Assembly (NCBI GenBank): GCA_019137255.1 | Contig: WPDH01000368.1 | Location: 1-35,470 of the forward strand | DNA from: Corinectria fuckeliana | Lineage: Eukaryota; Ascomycota; Sordariomycetes; Hypocreales; Nectriaceae | DNA: 35,470 bases | Reading direction: 5' to 3' | Shown: positions 1 to 11,899 of the stretch, piece by piece | How the letters are laid out: each line of letters starts with the position of its first letter | Numbering within the stretch: the first letter of the stretch is position 1 | Notes under the pieces: generated by a model | The model's input: only the letters and a program-made list of their open reading frames with translations | What the model was told of the DNA's origin: nothing | Databases searched by the model: none | Program-made: the position numbers and the translations under genes

Positions 1-2600
1 ATTATATTATATTATACTATAAGAGCTTAATTAGAAGTTTCCTTTAGAGAGTATACTATATGTTTTATATATACTAATCTTATATTATATACACCTTAGA
101 GTATATATACTAGTCTGCTAGGTAGCTAGTTTATTAGGCTGTGTAGTATACTCACTTAAGTTTAGAAGTTATTTTAGCTATTTTACTATTTTATTAAGAG
201 TTATAATAAGGTCTAGGTTTTTTTTGCTTTAGGGTTATATATTTTATAATTATAGTAAGTTACTTAAGAAGCTATTTAACTTTTATATTTAGGGCTTTTA
301 GGGTGGTTATTATACTACTAGATGTGTAATAGAGATAGACTGCTGTTTTATTAGCTGCTTTTTACTAGTGGGTTTTCTTTTAGTTAAATCTAGGGTTTAG
401 CTTAAAGGCTGTCTTTTTATAGGTGTTTATAATATAAACATACTAAGAGATATAGTTAGACCCTTCTAGGTTATAATTAGTTTTTACATAGGAGGTATTA
501 ATAGTTTTAGTAGCCTAAGTAAGGTCTAAAGTGCTATTTTAGTAGCCTTAGGCTAACCTAGTGACTGTTCTATAAGGGGTAAGAAGGCTAATATAAAGTT
601 ATAACACCTTCTCTATAAGGCTATTACTATCTTAGTCTAAGTAGTTATAATAGTCTTAAAGTAGGTAGTAAAAGTTAAAGTTACCTATAAGAAGTATATA
701 ATTATTTAGAGTGGTACTAGTAAGAGCTTATAGTATAAGTAAGTTACTTTTACTATTTAGGGGATTATATAAGGTAATAATTTAGTATTAGGTTTTTATA
801 AAGATAATACTAACCTAGTCTTCTTCTGCTTATAATATTTATAACTTAGGCTTATACTATTTATTTATATAGACTATTATATGCCTACTATAGTAAACTA
901 TATAGTAGTTATAATATCTTAAGCAGGCTAAGACTTCTATCTTAAGGTTCTTATTTAGCTTAAAAAGTATAATTATATTATATTTACTATAGGCTTATAG
1001 TATAATATAAGTTAGGGTAGCTTAATAATTAGTATTCTAATATAGTACTAGTATTAATTAGTAGTCTAGAGGGGGGATAATAATAGTAATAAGACTAAGA
1101 TAATTATTAAAAGAGGGGATAGTATATAAGCGGCTTAGGCTTATATTAGGGCTAGGCTGGTAGATACTATATGTGATCTGTTTATTAAGCTAGAGAGCCT
1201 TTTAGGTTTTCTTAATAAGAACTAAATAAGCTAGGCTAATAGTAAGAGCAGTAGGGGTAAGAGCTCTTAAGTTAAAAGTTTAGTTGCTATATGTTCTTAA
1301 AAGTAGAGAGGTCTATCTAAGTATTCTTTCTTAGCCTAGGCTTAGTATAAGGCTATAACAGGGTAGTTATAGCTTTAGGCTAAGTGTTTACTCTTATAGA
1401 GGATATAGTTTAGAGGGATTTCTTTATATTTAGTTAGGTATTCTTCTCTGTTAGTATATATAGCGCCTTTATAATATCTGTAGGTTAGGGCTGATTTATA
1501 GTTCTAAGCTAGGTATCTAAACTTAAAGTAGTTATAGTATTAGGTAGGTTAAAGCCTCTTATTAAAAGGCTTATAGTTATATAGTTATATATTAAGTAGT
1601 AAGCTATTATTATATAAGTAGTTAGCCTTTTTAATAGAGCTAATATATAAGATAAGGTTTGTTTTTACTTTAGGGCTAGGTTAGCTAGTTTTTTACTTTT
1701 TAACTTAAAGGATCTTTAGTTAATTAGATCTGTTAATTTCTTTAATAAGCTTATTAGTATTATTTAGGATAGATATAAGTTAGATTCTTTTTACTATCAC
1801 TATAAATATTAGGGGGAAGAGAGTTATACTATTACTAAAGGCTTTAATAACCTAATCTTTAGTATAGATAGCTTATATCTTATTTACTATATAAAATATA
1901 AGAATAGTATTACTACTTAGCAGCTTTCTTACTATAATAACACTAAAGTTACTATAAGCCTAGTTTACTATCTTAATAGTATCTTTTAGGGTTTAGCTGT
2001 TAATATCAGGGGGTGTATTTCTTATTTAGATTATAACTTTATGTTTAACATAGCTTTAAGTTATTTACTCTATATTTCTATAGTTTAGGGGTGTTAGGTT
2101 TTATACTGCGATTAATATATAGGAGGGTTAGCCTCTCTTATAATCTAAGGGCGTAATAAGAGCTGTGTTAATAATAGAGGTGAGGGCTATAGTAATATTT
2201 ATAGTGATTTAGTCCTTAAAGGCTGTTTTATAGTTATATATTATATTCTCCTCGCGTAAGATATAAGCTTATACCTTACGCGTAAACATATAAGTTTAGA
2301 TAATATACTAAACTTGTTTAAGAGATATAGTAGAGATGATTTTAATAATAGTACTATATGCTTTATTTTCTAGGTTATCTGCTAGTATTCTACTTAGTTT
2401 TATAACAGGTTTATTATTTTTGCTTAGTGTATACTAGCTAATTTCCGTGAGAGGGTTATATTAACTTTAGTTAAGTTTACACACCCCTAAATTAATAGCT
2501 ATTAGAAGCATATTAGTACTATTACTATAGTCCTAATATACTATTATCCCTAGTGTAATATATATGTAAGGATTTAGATTCTAGTGTTAAAATATATTTT
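1..2600 (-). mobile_element. RIP-degraded LINE (Tad/I-like) relic, 5' part
   Basis: Read on the minus strand, stop-riddled frames still show non-LTR retrotransposon structure. At about 1330-1550 there is a run matching three CCHC-type zinc knuckles of a LINE ORF1, with most Cys now Tyr (TGT to TAT), as RIP would produce. At about 300-1000 there is an endonuclease-like segment: a degraded GDFN motif at about 664-700, followed by the LLTP and STLDLT-type stretches typical of LINE endonucleases. ORF1 lies at higher coordinates than the endonuclease, so the element points left, and its reverse transcriptase would lie beyond position 1. Some TpG/CpA survives here, unlike in the neighbouring gypsy relic, so RIP is less complete. 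The 5' end near 2600 is approximate. Confidence 0.7.
2253..2282. repeat. 30-bp near-perfect palindrome
   Basis: Arms CGCGTAAG and CTTACGCG enclose an AT-rich core centred on AAGCTT. All bases pair except one position (A opposite C at 2261/2274). It holds four of the very few CpG dinucleotides left in the block and lies near the presumed 5' side of the LINE relic. Function unknown. Confidence 0.75.
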
Positions 2601-5600
2601 AAAGGCAGATTAGGGCTATAATAAGTAGAAACTAGGTAAGTAAGAAAAAAAAAATTAATTATAAGAGTTTTATTAACTTCTCAATATTTATATAGTAAGT
2701 ATTTATATATTTCTTATATAAGCTAGTATTATAGTTCTTTAAGAACTTACTACTTAACTGTATATTTATCTTTAGGTAGTATATTATTATACTTTTAGAT
2801 TTACTTAAGTAATAAGTTTTCTTATTTTACTATATATATTATAGCTAATATTCTTATAATATAGAGTTAGTTCTTAAGGTACTTAAAGTATTTAACTATT
2901 AAGTTTTATATAGTATTATATATATTTTCTATAATATAAAATACTTTTATCTAAATTATAATATAATAAATATTTTTATTATATACTTAATTATAATCGT
3001 ATTATATAAGATAATTTTTATATTTCTTAGAATAATAATTTTACTATTTTTATCTATCCTAATAGGTCTTATTCTTAAAGAGCTATTAGTAACTTAGTTA
3101 AATTAATAATCTTTTAGTTATCTTAAGAGCTTTAGGTATTCTTTAAGTAAGATCTAATCTTATCTAAGTTTATTCTTCTTAGAATAGCTATTATATCTAG
3201 TAAGTATAGTATATATATTATTATCTAAGTTGCTTTTTTTATAATACCTTTTAAAAGTAAAAATAAGTTTTCTTTTATTATTATTATATTTATCTTCTTA
3301 TTTATAAAAGGTATTTATAATAAACTTAGTCTTAAAATTATTAAGTTTAATTCTTTTATCTAAGAGGTATTAGATATATTTATTATTTAAGAATTATATT
3401 TTTTTATCTATAAGAAATATAATATTATCTAAGTAGTATAATATACTTTAGTCTTAGTAGTAACTTTTAGTTTATTATAATATACTTTTATTTAAGATAT
3501 CTTTTAGGTATAAAGTATAAAAGTTATTTACTAATTTCTTACTTTCTGTTATTAAAATTAGCTTATAGTATTAGCTTATCTATTTTTAGATCTGCTTTTA
3601 TAGATAATTATATAATTAAATTTTAAAAGGTATTTAGTATAGTATAGTTATTATCTTATTAATTATTAGGTAGTTATAAAATAAGTAATATTCTTATAGT
3701 CTATATAAACTTTAACTTAGTATTTACTTTCTAAGAGGTAGTATTAGAATTTCTTAAATAAGTTAGTAATTATAAGAAATTTTTTATTATAAATAAGATA
3801 ATTAAGTTTAGTACTATATATTTTATAAGAGAAGAAAGTAATAAGATATAATATTCTATTATTATCTTATTATCTAATTTATACTTTTTATATAAAGTCT
3901 AATAAATCTATTTCTAGTTTAATTTCTTATTTTAGATTAAACATAATAAGAATAGGTTTACTAAGAATTAATTGTTTAATATTATTAAATACTTTTTCTA
4001 TAGTAGTATCCTATTTAAATACTTCTTTTTTTCTAGTAAGATAAGTAAGTAATATAATATAACTACTAAAGTTTTTAATAAATCTTTTATAGTAGTTAGT
4101 AAAACCTAAGAAGAATTATACTTTTTTAAGGTCTTTTAGTTTTTACTATTTACTTACTAGAGTAATTTTCTTTAGATCTATTTTAATCTTATTATAAGAG
4201 ATTATATATTTAAGAAATTCCACTTAGTTAATATAAAAATAGCTCTTTTTAGGTTTAACTAAGATATTAGTATCTTATAGTACTTATAATACCTTATAAA
4301 TATATTTTATATTTTTTTTTTTGTTTTTAAAGAAGATTAGAATATTATTTAGGTAGTATATAATAAAAATATTAAGATACTCTTATAGTATATTATTAAT
4401 TATATATTAAAATATTACTAGTATATTTATAAGTCTAAAAGGTATAATAAGATACTTATTATTTATTTATACTTTATAGAGCTAAAAGGTAAATAGTTAA
4501 TAAAATACTTATAAAGTCTAAACTTTATTCTAAAAGTAGTCTTTTATTTATATTCTTTCTTAATATAAATAAGATTATATACTTTTTTAAGATTTAGTAT
4601 TATAAATACTTTTATTTTATAAAGTTAGTTTTTAAGCTTTATAATAAGAGGTAATAAGATTTAATCTTTAAGTATAATATTATTTAATTATTTATAGTTT
4701 ATAATAAGTTAGAGCTTTTTATTTTTTTTAGAAATAAATATAACTAGATAGCTTACTAATAACTTAAAGACTCTAATATATTTTTTATATAGTATATTTT
4801 TAATATATTTCTTAAGTATTTATAACTATATTTTATTAAGATTAAAAATCTTATAAAATATAAGTAATATTTTATCTTTTAAGATAATTTTATAGTCTTA
4901 CTAACTAAATTCTAGTAGTCTAGTTTTAAGTTCTTCTATAAAGAGTTTTTTATAAATATAATATTTTACTAATATATTCTTAAGTCTTTCCTCTTCTAGT
5001 AGTTTATTATTCTACTTAAGATTACTATTTATCTATATAAACTGTTTTTTTAAGGCTCTAATAGCTTTTTAGAGTATTTATTTCTTCTCTTTCTGTTATT
5101 TATATTATATTCCCTTTAAGAGTGCTAAGATTTCTATTATATTCTTATATAAATTCTTACTTTTTATTTCTTTAAAAGTTAAGATTAGAGATCTCTCTTC
5201 TTCTAAGTTATCTTTATTATTACTAAAGAGTATATTATTAAAATCAGCTTATATTTAGCTAGTTCTCTAGTTAATATTAAGATTATATTTTCTTAGCTAT
5301 AAATACCTAAGAATAATATTATAATATATTATAAGTATAATATTAAAAGTAATATCTTAGTTTTATCTATTAATAAGAACTTTTAGGTGATTAATCTGTT
5401 AAGTTATCTACCTATTATTATATAAAAATATATTACTTTTAAGGTTATATACTATATATAAATTATTTTTATTCTTTTATAGTAGCTTTAGCTTATTAAC
5501 TATACTAAGGTTAATATATAATACTTTAGCTTTACTATTTACTAATATAATAAGCTATATATCTCTAACTTATACTTATAGCTTAAGTGTTTTTTTTTTT

Positions 5601-8600
5601 ACTACTAATTTTATTATATATAGAGCTTTTATTAGAGATAGTTTGTTTTTCTTTTTCTTACTTACTTATTACTCTTTTATAAGTAGTATTAGTTGTTTTT
5701 TATATATTATTAGATTTTTATATACTATTCTTAGTTTTTAATACTTTCTTTAGTTTATATAAAAAAATAAAATCCTTCTTACTATATTTTATATATCTTA
5801 TTATAAATTTCTTATATTTTAGCTATATATTTTTTATAGTTCTTATTTTTATAGTTTAGTATATACTTAGCTAAGTAGGTTACTATATTATGCTATTTCT
5901 AAATTTTAGTATATATATACATCTTATATTTTATATAGAGGTAATCTTTTAGGTTTACTAGTCTTTTAAGGTATTCTTTTATAAAGTAATTATCTTTCTC
6001 CTCTAAGATTATAATTTTATTAGTTAAGATTAAGTATATTATTTAGTAGTCTAAGGTTTTTAGTATAAGATAAGAGTAATCTATTAGGTACTTTTAAACC
6101 TTTATAAGGTAATAGTTATTAGTTATTTTATCTTTTATATAGTTTTTATATAAGTAAAAAAAGTATAATATCTATAAGATCTATTAATATTTCTTATATA
6201 ATAAGTAAAATTATTAATTATTACTAATTTTTATTCTTAGTTAGTTAAGATTATATTATATAAGATAATATAGTAAAGCTTAAATATAAATAGTATTATC
6301 TTTATAGATATTTATAATCTTATAGATAAGCTATTAGTATTTATCTTTTATAGTTTTCTAGTATTTAGTGCTTATCTTATTATAAGTATTTATTATCTAC
6401 TAGGGTTATTAGCTATTTAAGTTAATATAAGCTAAGTTTTTTTCTTCCTCTAAACTAGTATTATCTATAGAATTAGCTTTAATACTACTAGGGTAGTTAT
6501 CTATAAGTATATAAATATTATTATTTATAATAAGAAGGCTAAGCTGCCTAGCTTATTTAGCTTTATATTCTGCTTTTATACTAAGAATACCTTTTTATTA
6601 TATATAGTACTATTAGCAGATTTGTTTATCTTTTATTTACTACTATAATAGTATAATACTAAAGTCTTTAATAGTATTAAAACTAGTAGTAATTACTTTA
6701 GAGCTCTTATTTTATCTTAGTTATTAGTTAGAAATATTAATTTCTATAGTTAGTTATTAGTAAGACCTTCTAGTTATTACTAGAGTTCTTTTATTAGATT
6801 TTAGTTAGGGTTTTCCTTTAGGGACTAGTCTTTATAGTCCTAAGATATTTTATATTCTTTCCTTTTAGGTTTTCTTAAGAGTTAGTTTAGTAAGCTTACT
6901 AATAAAGCAGCTAGTTTTAAGGTTATTATATAAGATATTTTTAGTAGCCTTCTTAGTTTTATATTTATCACTTAAGAGTAGCTAGATTAAATTTACTAGT
7001 AATCCTATCTTATTATAATCTTATCTAGCTATAGTAATAGTTTTAGTGTAAATAATAGTTTATATAGTTTTATACTAGTAGTTAGTAAATTAGATATACT
7101 TACTTTTAGGTATAAGCTTATATTTTTATCTTAATTTAGGCTTTTAATACTTACTTTTAAAATATCTTATTTCTTTATAATTTTAGTACTTTACCTTAAA
7201 GTAGTCTTATTATATAGCTTTTAGTTCTATAAGGCTAAGCTAAGTTCTATAAGAGGTATTTCTATTTTATTATTAGCTAGTATTAAAATAATTTTTCTTT
7301 TTCTTTTAGCTATTAGAGTTTACTTTTCTTCTTTTTATTTATCTTTTAAATAGTTAATTATTAATAAGTATATAAAGTTTAGTATATTTATTAAAAGTAT
7401 CTAAGAGTATAAGAATCTTATAAATCTTATTCTTAATTTTATCTTTTAATTCTTAATAAAACCTATTAATTTAGTTCTTATCACTTAGGTTAAGTTTAGC
7501 TATAAAGTACTTATAGTCTAATAAGTATTTTAAAATAGTCTTATTTTATCTTAACTTATATATAGCTAAGAGTATATTATACTTTTTATCTTATTTCCTA
7601 TAGGTACTAATAAGCTTTTCTTTATATAAAGTAAAATTACTAAAAAGCTTATTAGTTTTAGCTTTATAAAGTTCTTTAGGTTTCTTAATAAAATCTCTTA
7701 GGTATAGTTTTATTTCTTATAAGGCTTTTCTAGTAAGTAATCTTATTATATATTATACTTTAAGAGGTTTACTTATAAATATTATTAGGTAGTATATATA
7801 GTATAACTTAAGTTAGATAAGATACTCTTAGAGTTCCTTAAGAGTATTATTAAATATTAGTAATTACTTAGGCTTAAGAGTTTCTCTTATATCTTTTAGA
7901 TAAAGTGTGATTAGTATAGTCTTAAAACTATTAAACTATTTAATTTAGTAATATTATTTTTTATAAGTATTTAGCTATTTATTACTAAGTTATTTAATAT
8001 GCTCTTATAAGAAACTAATAATATAGTTATTATTAGGCCTTAGCTGTATTATTTAGGCTTAAGCTATAATAAGTACTATAAGATACTACTTAAAGTCCTA
8101 AAAGTATATAATATTCTTATTAAATATATTTTCTAAAGTATTATAAAAAATAACTATCTTCTTATATATATATTAGTTTATATATTTAAGTTTTATAGTT
8201 ATCTTATTATTATTATTATCTAATTTTAGGTTATTTAGGCTATTATTATTATATATATATATATTATCTTAAGGTTACTTTCTTTAGGATATTTCTAAGC
8301 TAGATAGAGTTATTAAAGCTATAATAACTAATTTAAATTATTACTTAGGTTAATATAGTAAAACACTAAATAAGAGCTATTAATATATAATAGCTAGGTC
8401 TAACCTAGGGGTATAAGGTAACTCTAGAATATAAGAGTATTTAAATAAGTAGTTTAAAATATTATAGTAAGTAATATAAGTTATAGTCTAGTAATAGTAA
8501 AATAGTAGATTTAATATAACTAAGTGTATTAATAGCTAGTAAGGCTATCTTTATAAAAGTGCTAAGTGAATATGTTTATATACTTTATATTAGGTGGTAG

Positions 8601-8623
8601 TAAGCCTAGGCTTATATATAAGC
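8601..8623. repeat. Two overlapping 14-bp perfect palindromes
   Basis: TAAGCCTAGGCTTA (8601-8614) and GCTTATATATAAGC (8610-8623) are each perfectly self-complementary and share five bases. They sit next to the 12-bp tandem array in a pocket with less RIP damage than its surroundings. Confidence 0.8.
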
Positions 8624-8636
8624 TGTAAGTCCTTTT

Positions 8637-8711
8637 ATAAGTTATAAGTCTCTTTATAAGTCTAAATATAAGTCTTATTATAAGCCTATAAGTCTAAATA
8701 TAAGTCCTGTA
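8637..8711. repeat. Degenerate 12-bp tandem repeat (ATAAGTCTAAAT-like)
   Basis: Successive units are ATAAGTCTAAAT (8656-8667), ATAAGTCTTATT (8668-8679), a short ATAAGCCT (8680-8687), ATAAGTCTAAAT (8688-8699) and ATAAGTCCTGTA (8700-8711). A less regular copy lies at 8637-8655. It falls inside the possible LTR. Confidence 0.75.
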
Positions 8712-8829
8712 GAGGTTATATAGCCAGCTTATAGTCTTAATAATATAATAATAGGTACTTAAATAGTTCTGCTAGTTGTGACCGCCTAGTTCTAACCTGA
8801 GCTGTAACACTAGTTAGACTCTAAATAAG

Positions 8830-9470
8830 GCGTAATATTTAAAGGCAAAACCACTATATACCTAAAGCTAGTAGGCTAGCTAAAAAGACTATAGTTTAGA
8901 TAAAAAGCTATATAGTAAAGTTATTATAGTCTAAGGCTATATAAGATAACTAAGTTAGCTAGGTTAGTTAGTAATACTAGTTACTACTTTACCTTAAATA
9001 ATATAAGAGCTTATAATAGCTTAGTAGAAAGACTAATAAGAAGACTAATAGCTATACTAATAATATCTAAGAATATAATACTATTATAAGTCTTATAATA
9101 AAATTTAGAGGTGAGATTTATAGCTATAATAGCTTTATAAAACTTTTATTATATTCTTAATAACTTTCTTAAGCTATATATTTTCTTCTTTTAGATTATA
9201 AAGCATCTTAGCTTATAAATATATATTAAGATATTCTTATATATTCCTTTTAATACTATTCTTATTAGTTAGCTTCTAAGTAGAAATTATAACTAAAAAG
9301 AAAGTATTATATATACTTATAACTTAGTAGTTATATTATCTATTTATACTTATACCTAATTACTAGAATTTAGTTATTTATATAAAGAGTATTATATATA
9401 ATAATTCTCTTAGCATAATATGTTTTATATCTACTAGCACTAAGACTAGATCTAGAGTCTAAGTTGTGTC
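8830..9470. other. AT-rich RIP-damaged DNA, no gene seen
   Basis: Strongly TpA-rich sequence with stops in every frame. No protein motif could be recognised. It ends abruptly at about 9470, where CpG, CpA and TpG return to normal. Confidence 0.7.
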
Positions 9471-9500
9471 ACTAAAGCGATTTATAGAGCAGAGTTCTTA

Positions 9501-9512
9501 TAGACAACCTAA
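9501..9512 (+). repeat. Island-edge direct repeat, left copy (TAGACAACCTAA)
   Basis: This exact 12-mer recurs in the same orientation at 32698-32709. Each copy lies within about 40 bp of the transition between AT-block and gene-island composition. Their meaning (target-site duplication, shared element end or chance) is unresolved. Confidence 0.7.
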
Positions 9513-9655
9513 CCCATCTGAAGTAGCCTACATGCTGTCACATAAGCCGTGAGCCACTCATTCCTAGAGGGTCAGCGTGCTTTGGCACGCCAACTACGCG
9601 TATCGCCAACCGTCGACACACACCGTTTCAGGACAAGCGAGATGGTGTTTGGCCC

Positions 9656-9682
9656 CGCCCCCGCATGAGCAAACGAGCGGCC
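9656..9682 (+). repeat. 27-bp repeat, copy 1
   Basis: Matches 9812-9838 at 24 of 27 bases, around the core CGAGCAAAC/TGAGCAAAC. Weaker similarity (AAGGCA, then GATTCAC versus AATTACG) continues about 50 bp downstream of both copies, so this looks like an old duplication of about 80 bp. Confidence 0.65.
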
Positions 9683-9811
9683 AAGAAATCTGCGCCCAAG
9701 GCAAGCACGTGCGAGAGATTCACGCTGGCATCCAACTTGGGGATATGTTTAGGATGCTTACGGGTTCGGTATAGCGTGAGTTTCTGACTCTGGTCCGGAC
9801 CACGTCGTTTC

Positions 9812-9838
9812 CGCCCCCGCACGAGCAAACCAGTGGCC
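9812..9838 (+). repeat. 27-bp repeat, copy 2
   Basis: Second copy of the repeat at 9656-9682, 156 bp away in direct orientation, with three substitutions. Confidence 0.65.
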
Positions 9839-10188
9839 GCAGTTATCCGCTCAAGGCAGTGGGCGGCAAGGGAAATTACGGTTTCGATCCCGTGGCTCTG
9901 TAACAGTCTGCACTGCCTCATTCTCGTTTACAGAGGTTGTTGGAATACAGAGACACCGGAATAACAGGAGCAAGCTAACTGGGTGGAGACTGTAGGTAAG
10001 AGACTGCGAAACAGAGGGTCAAAGGACCTGAGGGAGCCTCAAACCATGTGCGCATTGGGAACCGCTGTTTACAAGGGCTGCCAAGCAAATGTCAATGGAG
10101 GTTAAGGGGCACCACAGATTAGTATTGATCTGAGGTGCCTCGGTATCTGGGCATAGTCGTTAAAACGACTACAATGGTGTAGGATAAG

Positions 10189-10208
10189 ATCAAATCAAAT
10201 CAAATCAA
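10189..10208 (+). repeat. Microsatellite (ATCAA)4
   Basis: Four perfect tandem copies of ATCAA. Confidence 0.9.
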
Positions 10209-10699
10209 CCAAGTTTGTTGGAATGACCAGAAAACGTTCACTTCCATCGGCGGCAACGCGCATCCCCAAACTCCATGACCTTTACCGGGTTAGAAGATGC
10301 CCTTCAACCTACCGATGACACATTCAAGACATTCTACGTTGAATGGAGATCTTGACCATAAGCGTCCACATCTCGGACATATTTAGAGCTAAGGGACCGC
10401 ATCCAGGGCCATCTCGGGTCGCAGAGAGAGCCCCGTCTCTATATTGCCGAGACTCGGACGGGTGAGACTGAAAGATTCGTACGTACAAGAGCAAACCATG
10501 TAAGGGTATCACAAACTGACGGTAGCTAAGCTACAACTCCTTCGGCGGAACTATCTTAGCACTTCTGGTGATAGTCTCTCCGGGACTGATCTCCCTGCGA
10601 CCTTTGTTAGTGGGGTAGACGGGCTGATGGAGGATATGACTCACCTTGAGCTAGAGCAGCTAGCCTCACGTCCACTTCTTCTCCTTCTGTTGCTTGGAG

Positions 10700-11070
10700 C
10701 TTGGATGTCGTGCCATTAAGCCCCGGGTCCTCGAAGCAGGGTAGGCAATAGCTCTCGGAGCAGGCTCACTAACAACGTCCTTAGCCTCATCGTCTGATCA
10801 GACCTCCCCTCGCTTAGGAGAGAGACCAGGGGAGCTATTAGCCGGACGCCTCTTTGCTGTTGGGTGGTCAACCACACCGGCCATGTCGTCTTCTACGGGT
10901 AGGACTGAGGCAACGCTCTGTTCCGGGGATGGAGATAGAGGCAGAAAGTTGAACTCGGTATCGATAGAAAGGGGTTCCTGCGCCTGTTGTTTAACGCTTC
11001 TTTCTTGAATGATCTCCTTACCCTTCCTCCGACTCGCTAGCATACTTTGAGGTCCTGACTCGGCGGGTGG
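10700..11070 (-). pseudogene. Possible remnant of a disordered protein-coding region
   Basis: One minus-strand frame runs through about 120 codons broken by a single TGA at about 10800. It begins in PPAESGPQS-like sequence near 11070, continues through a Ser/Pro/charge-rich stretch and ends in a Lys-rich tail (KQQKEKKW). Composition suggests past coding for a disordered protein, but I do not recognise the family. It overlaps the end of the transporter remnant in another frame. It could be non-coding. Confidence 0.25.
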
Positions 11071-11299
11071 GAATCTCTAATATAGTCGTTGCCCTTGTGG
11101 TAAGCCGCATGGACGGGACTCTGGCATACTTGGCATCCCAGAGAGGTATCACGCCCACGACAATTACGTCGATGATGAGCATGGCAATGTATGACCCCTG
11201 ATCCCACCAGTCGCCGTTCTTCGAGTACGTCAGCGGCAAAGGAATTATAACCAGGTGGTTCAACATCTCCGGACTACTGCTGGGATCTCTAACCGCCAT
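11018..11299 (-). pseudogene. Fragment of a siderophore-type MFS transporter
   Basis: A 93-codon minus-strand frame holds two hydrophobic segments typical of the middle of fungal siderophore-iron MFS transporters: LVIIPLPLTYSKNGDWW, then a YIAMLIIDVIVVGVIPLWD helix followed by KYARVPSM. In intact proteins (about 550-600 aa) this region joins transmembrane helices near the central loop. No flanking exons with further helices were found within 400 bp either side, so this is taken as a truncated relic. It could also be an exon of a gene I failed to assemble. Family call by motif memory only. Confidence 0.45.
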
Positions 11300-11899
11300 T
11301 TTTTAATGCTCGCAGGTTGAGAGACTTTACTCCTCTCAAGCTCGATACTGCAGTCAAAGCCTCATGTCTATACACTCCTCTTCCCTCCTCCAGGGTCACG
11401 ATCGGTTCTGCCCTCACACCACCTTGTGTGGAACCTACGACCGTGGGTGCCATTGTCCCATCTAGTCTTATCAGACCCTCACGAGCCGGTTCGTCGTATA
11501 TGGACTGCGGTCGGGAATCAGTCCATCAAGATCCCGGTGACACGCGTGGCGTCCGCATCAGCCTACTGCAGGCTCGGTTTGTCAGGACCAAGACTTGGCT
11601 GTGTGGGTAAAACCGTGATCGACGAAAGACATGTCTCCATTCCGGAGTACGAATAGATGTCAATTTTCCCAACTAGACCAACAAACCTTAGCTAACTAAG
11701 TTACGGCCTTGGTTGTCGCCATCAATCCACAACTGAGAAAACATGTTGATATTTAGATGGAAGTAAACGTTGGCAATTTGTTTCTAATGAAGGTCTAGTG
11801 TATACGCTATTCTATGCCTTATTAATAAGGATTATGTCTATATGCTCGAGTCTCGGATCCCCAGGTCCAGATTAACGCCAATCAGAAATATCTTCTCCT
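11300..11899. other. Intergenic, no gene seen
   Basis: Overlapping short frames of under 100 codons on the plus strand show no family resemblance. It lies downstream of the 3' end of the minus-strand MFS gene, so it includes that gene's terminator region, but no specific signal was identified. Confidence 0.6.

Larger units (their letters stand above)
8410..8809 (-). repeat. Possible 5' LTR of the gypsy relic
   Basis: On the minus strand a TGTTACAGC start lies at 8809-8801, as many fungal gypsy LTRs begin. A TATATAA-like box follows at 8725-8714, then 12-bp tandem repeats. Its position upstream of pol fits a 5' LTR. No matching copy was seen at the other end, so this is a weak call based on position and the terminal TG. 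Confidence 0.3.
2650..8810 (-). mobile_element. RIP-saturated Ty3/gypsy LTR retrotransposon relic (pol recognisable)
   Basis: On the minus strand, the order is that of Ty3/gypsy pol. The first half of the reverse transcriptase is at about 4600-4510 (LxLKxxYNLI, then KTTFR). Its second half, with the YLDDILIF catalytic block seen as YLNNILIF, is at about 4440-4330; the Asp codons became Asn by G-to-A change. RNase H is at about 4030-3540 (YxIAFFSRK, then VKVYIDYKNITYF). Probable integrase remains follow at lower coordinates. A Trp codon is now a stop in the RT (WKT to *KT). About 50 nt of extra sequence interrupts the RT between FRLYK and the YLIIPF stretch. CpA, TpG and CpG are almost absent over kilobases. 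Gag and protease should lie at about 6000-8300 but I could not recognise them. Both ends are approximate; no 3' LTR was found near 2650. Confidence 0.75.
9470..10797. other. Island edge without a recognisable gene
   Basis: Base composition is normal, but no reading frame resembles a known protein; the frames present are under 100 codons and look random. The stretch holds the left copy of the island-edge 12-mer (9501-9512), a diverged 27-bp duplication (9656-9682 and 9812-9838), a short hairpin with 6-bp AGTCGT/ACGACT arms near 10156-10171, and a 5-bp microsatellite. Confidence 0.6.

Noticed and set aside
9880..9900. tRNA B-box-like GGTTTCGATCC
   Set aside because: One extra base against the consensus and no matching A box or cloverleaf upstream; no tRNA gene was found anywhere in the window.
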